NCBI RefSeq assembly: GCF_034424215.1
Contig: NZ_CP139960.1
Span: forward strand, 3,844,001 to 3,908,000
Direction: 5' to 3'
Source of the DNA: Niabella yanshanensis
Lineage (GTDB): Bacteria; Bacteroidota; Bacteroidia; Chitinophagales; Chitinophagaceae
Length of the DNA stretch: 64,000 nucleotides
Positions 62,285 to 64,000 of this stretch are shown here, piece after piece (position 1 is the first letter of the stretch; every line of letters starts with the position of its first letter). The notes beneath the pieces are model-generated. The model saw nothing but the letters and a program-made list of their open reading frames with translations. It was not told where the DNA came from and made no database searches. The position numbers and the translations under genes were made by a program.

Positions 62285-64000
62285 GTGAAAAAAGTAATTC
62301 TATCGATGTTGGCATTTGCATCAGCCACATCATTAAAGGCGCAACAAGAGGTGATGAATCAGGATCTGGAGAAGGTAACAGTAACAGCAACGAGATTTCC
62401 CAAAAAGCTGAGCGAAACAGGTAAGGTGGTGAATGTTATCAGCAGGGCTGATCTTGATAAGGCAGGAGGCAAAGACCTGTCCCAGCTATTGAACGAAAAG
62501 GCAGGGGTGATTATTAATGGCGCTAATACTAATCCGGGAAAAGATAAAAGTGTTTTTTTACGGGGAGCAGCTAATGCCTATACTGTTATTCTTATCAACG
62601 GTGTTCCGGTAAACGATCCTACTGGTGTAGGTGGCGCGTTTGACCTGCGAGTGCTGCCGGTTGAGTCAATAGAACGGGTGGAGATTTTAAAAGGAGCACA
62701 GAGCACTTTATACGGCACCGATGCAATAGCAGGGGTCATCAATATAATTACCAGGAAGGGGGAAGGAAAAGCCGCGAACTTGTACGGTGGAATTAGTTAT
62801 GGAAGGTATAATACGCTCAAAGCGAATGCCGGATTAAACGGTAGCTTTAATGAATCTTCCTATAACATCTCTTTTATGCATGATGAAACCGGAGGTATTG
62901 CCGAAGCGAAAGATAAAATAGGCACACAAAGTTTTCCCCGTAATGGCATGTTGAGAAATTCCTTGAGTATTGATATAGATGGTGCGGTTACCAGTAACTT
63001 TCATGTTAAGCCATTTTTCAGGTATGCATACTTTAAAAGCAGCTTTGCCAATGATGCTTTTATCGGCGGAGGCAATCGTTTTGCGAGCGAGTTGCTTTCT
63101 GCGGGAACCCAGGCTCAGTATAGTTTCGACAAGGGATCGGTAACCGGTATTTTTTCTTTTGATAATGTAAAACGTGCCTATCCCGATGGATTTGTAAAAG
63201 CTTTTGAAGGAAATAAAAAAACAGCTGAGCTTTTTAACAGGGTGGATTGGCACCGGCATTTTCAAACCTTGTTAGGATTACGGTACGATGATATTACGAT
63301 GAAAAATCCTAATGCAACCAGCCTCGACACCAGTATACAAATGATCAGTCCTTATCTCTCTTTATTTCTGAAAGACTGGAACGGTTTTAACCTTGAACTG
63401 GGCGGACGCCTTAATAACCATTCTAAATTTGGTAACACATTTACTTATTCCGTCAACCCATCCTACCTGGTTAATGATCAGTTTAAGGTTTTTGTAAATT
63501 ACGGAACTGCATTCAGGGCACCGGCTTTGTCAGAATTGTATGGATCGTTTGGTGCAAATCCGCTGCTGAAACCTGAGGAGTCCAGAACACTTGAAGGGGG
63601 GATACAGTATATAGGCGTTGACGAAAAATGGAACATAAGAGTAGTTGCATTTAACCGTAATACAAAAAATATTATTGCCTATCAAAATCGACAATACACT
63701 AATTATAACAGGCAAAAGGACCATGGTATTGAAATTGAACCTACCATTAATATTAATGATGATATCCAGTTAAAATTATTCTACACTTTTGTTGAAGGTA
63801 AGGTAACAACAGCAGCGGTAAACGGCGATACCACTTATAATAACTTATTTAAGCGCCCCAAACACACATTGGGATTGAGCCTGGGTTATCAGGTAACACC
63901 AGCGCTATTTGTGAGCACAAACTTCCAGAATTTTGGTAAAAGAGCCGATCTTTATTTTGAATCTATTCCACCTTATGGACAGCAAACCGTGCCGCTTGCC
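62285..64000 (+). CDS. btuB: BtuB-like TonB-dependent cobalamin receptor (3' end outside the window)
   Basis: 572 codons visible, open to the right edge. GTG start at 62285 gives a signal peptide (MKKVILSMLAFASATSLKAQ), a TonB-box-like VTVTATRF, the plug domain with FLRGAANAYTVILINGVPVN and ILKGAQSTLYGTDAIAGVIN, and the start of the barrel with the FRAPALSELYG motif. The riboswitch upstream identifies the ligand as cobalamin or a corrinoid. The last barrel strands are missing. A frame at 62122-62424 overlapping the riboswitch is not a gene. Confidence 0.92.
   Translation, partial: MKKVILSMLAFASATSLKAQQEVMNQDLEKVTVTATRFPKKLSETGKVVNVISRADLDKAGGKDLSQLLNEKAGVIINGANTNPGKDKSVFLRGAANAYTVILINGVPVNDPTGVGGAFDLRVLPVESIERVEILKGAQSTLYGTDAIAGVINIITRKGEGKAANLYGGISYGRYNTLKANAGLNGSFNESSYNISFMHDETGGIAEAKDKIGTQSFPRNGMLRNSLSIDIDGAVTSNFHVKPFFRYAYFKSSFANDAFIGGGNRFASELLSAGTQAQYSFDKGSVTGIFSFDNVKRAYPDGFVKAFEGNKKTAELFNRVDWHRHFQTLLGLRYDDITMKNPNATSLDTSIQMISPYLSLFLKDWNGFNLELGGRLNNHSKFGNTFTYSVNPSYLVNDQFKVFVNYGTAFRAPALSELYGSFGANPLLKPEESRTLEGGIQYIGVDEKWNIRVVAFNRNTKNIIAYQNRQYTNYNRQKDHGIEIEPTININDDIQLKLFYTFVEGKVTTAAVNGDTTYNNLFKRPKHTLGLSLGYQVTPALFVSTNFQNFGKRADLYFESIPPYGQQTVPLA

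Noticed and set aside
62122-62424. 100-codon open frame over the riboswitch and start of btuB
   Set aside because: It overlaps the conserved B12 box and runs out of frame through the btuB signal peptide and plug; the btuB frame has clear homology.
1-64000. CRISPR arrays, insertion sequences, prophage or integrase genes
   Set aside because: No regularly spaced repeats, transposase or integrase motifs were seen on either strand.

Overview
The window looks like chromosomal DNA of a Bacteroidota bacterium, most likely family Chitinophagaceae (genus not determinable by reading). The reasons are the gldK-gldL-gldM-gldN cluster of type IX secretion and gliding, a SusC/SusD pair, a LytS/LytTR two-component pair, the near absence of Shine-Dalgarno sequences, and many copies of the Bacteroidota -7 promoter box TAnnTTTG in front of housekeeping genes. 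It is mostly core genome; no insertion sequence, prophage or CRISPR array was seen.

Layout. 1-5 kb: start of an RRM RNA-binding protein, the rpsF-rpsR-rplI operon, a quinone-reductase-like MDR protein, an acidic protein and glmM. 5-15.5 kb: metG, a small exported protein, a LytS/LytTR system, a giant AsmA-like protein, an acetyltransferase and a cysteine desulfurase. 15.5-20.5 kb: SulP transporter, GMC oxidoreductase with its subunit-3 partner, and a small lipoprotein. 20.6-25.2 kb: clpS and aat (N-degron pathway), an esterase, a methyltransferase, a Doc-type toxin-antitoxin pair with a palindromic operator, and pabB. 25.2-29.4 kb: a poly-acidic protein, purA and a bifunctional (p)ppGpp synthase/hydrolase. 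29.7-37 kb: tRNA-Leu(UAG), trigger factor, an App1-type phosphatase facing a DAG-kinase-like gene across 13 bp, two clpP genes in tandem, clpX, a 49-codon gene and a YdeI-like protein. 37-45.3 kb: phospholipase C, SusD and SusC, divergent from a TetR regulator across a 509-bp region full of palindromes. 45.3-51.5 kb: small membrane protein, an ABC substrate-binding protein whose 5' end is occupied by a GC-rich element, M1 peptidase, flippase, and a decayed metallophosphoesterase. 51.5-56.9 kb: beta-barrel protein and gldN, gldM, gldL, gldK (reverse strand). 57-61.7 kb: cystathionine gamma-synthase-like enzyme and APC permease, divergent from TauE/SafE and two YeeE/YedE half-genes (the first frameshifted), together a sulfur-compound locus. 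62-64 kb: cobalamin riboswitch and a BtuB-like TonB receptor running off the window.

How the genes connect. Protein quality control is concentrated here (tig, clpP x2, clpX, clpS, aat). The strongest candidates for something new are the SusCD-phospholipase C locus with paired TetR-type operators, the GC-rich element that has taken over the start of the substrate-binding-protein gene, the promoter/operator of the Doc module, a perfect 17-bp inverted repeat inside the start of pabB, and the divergent PA/DAG enzyme pair. Nothing was found that I would call a wholly undescribed system with confidence.
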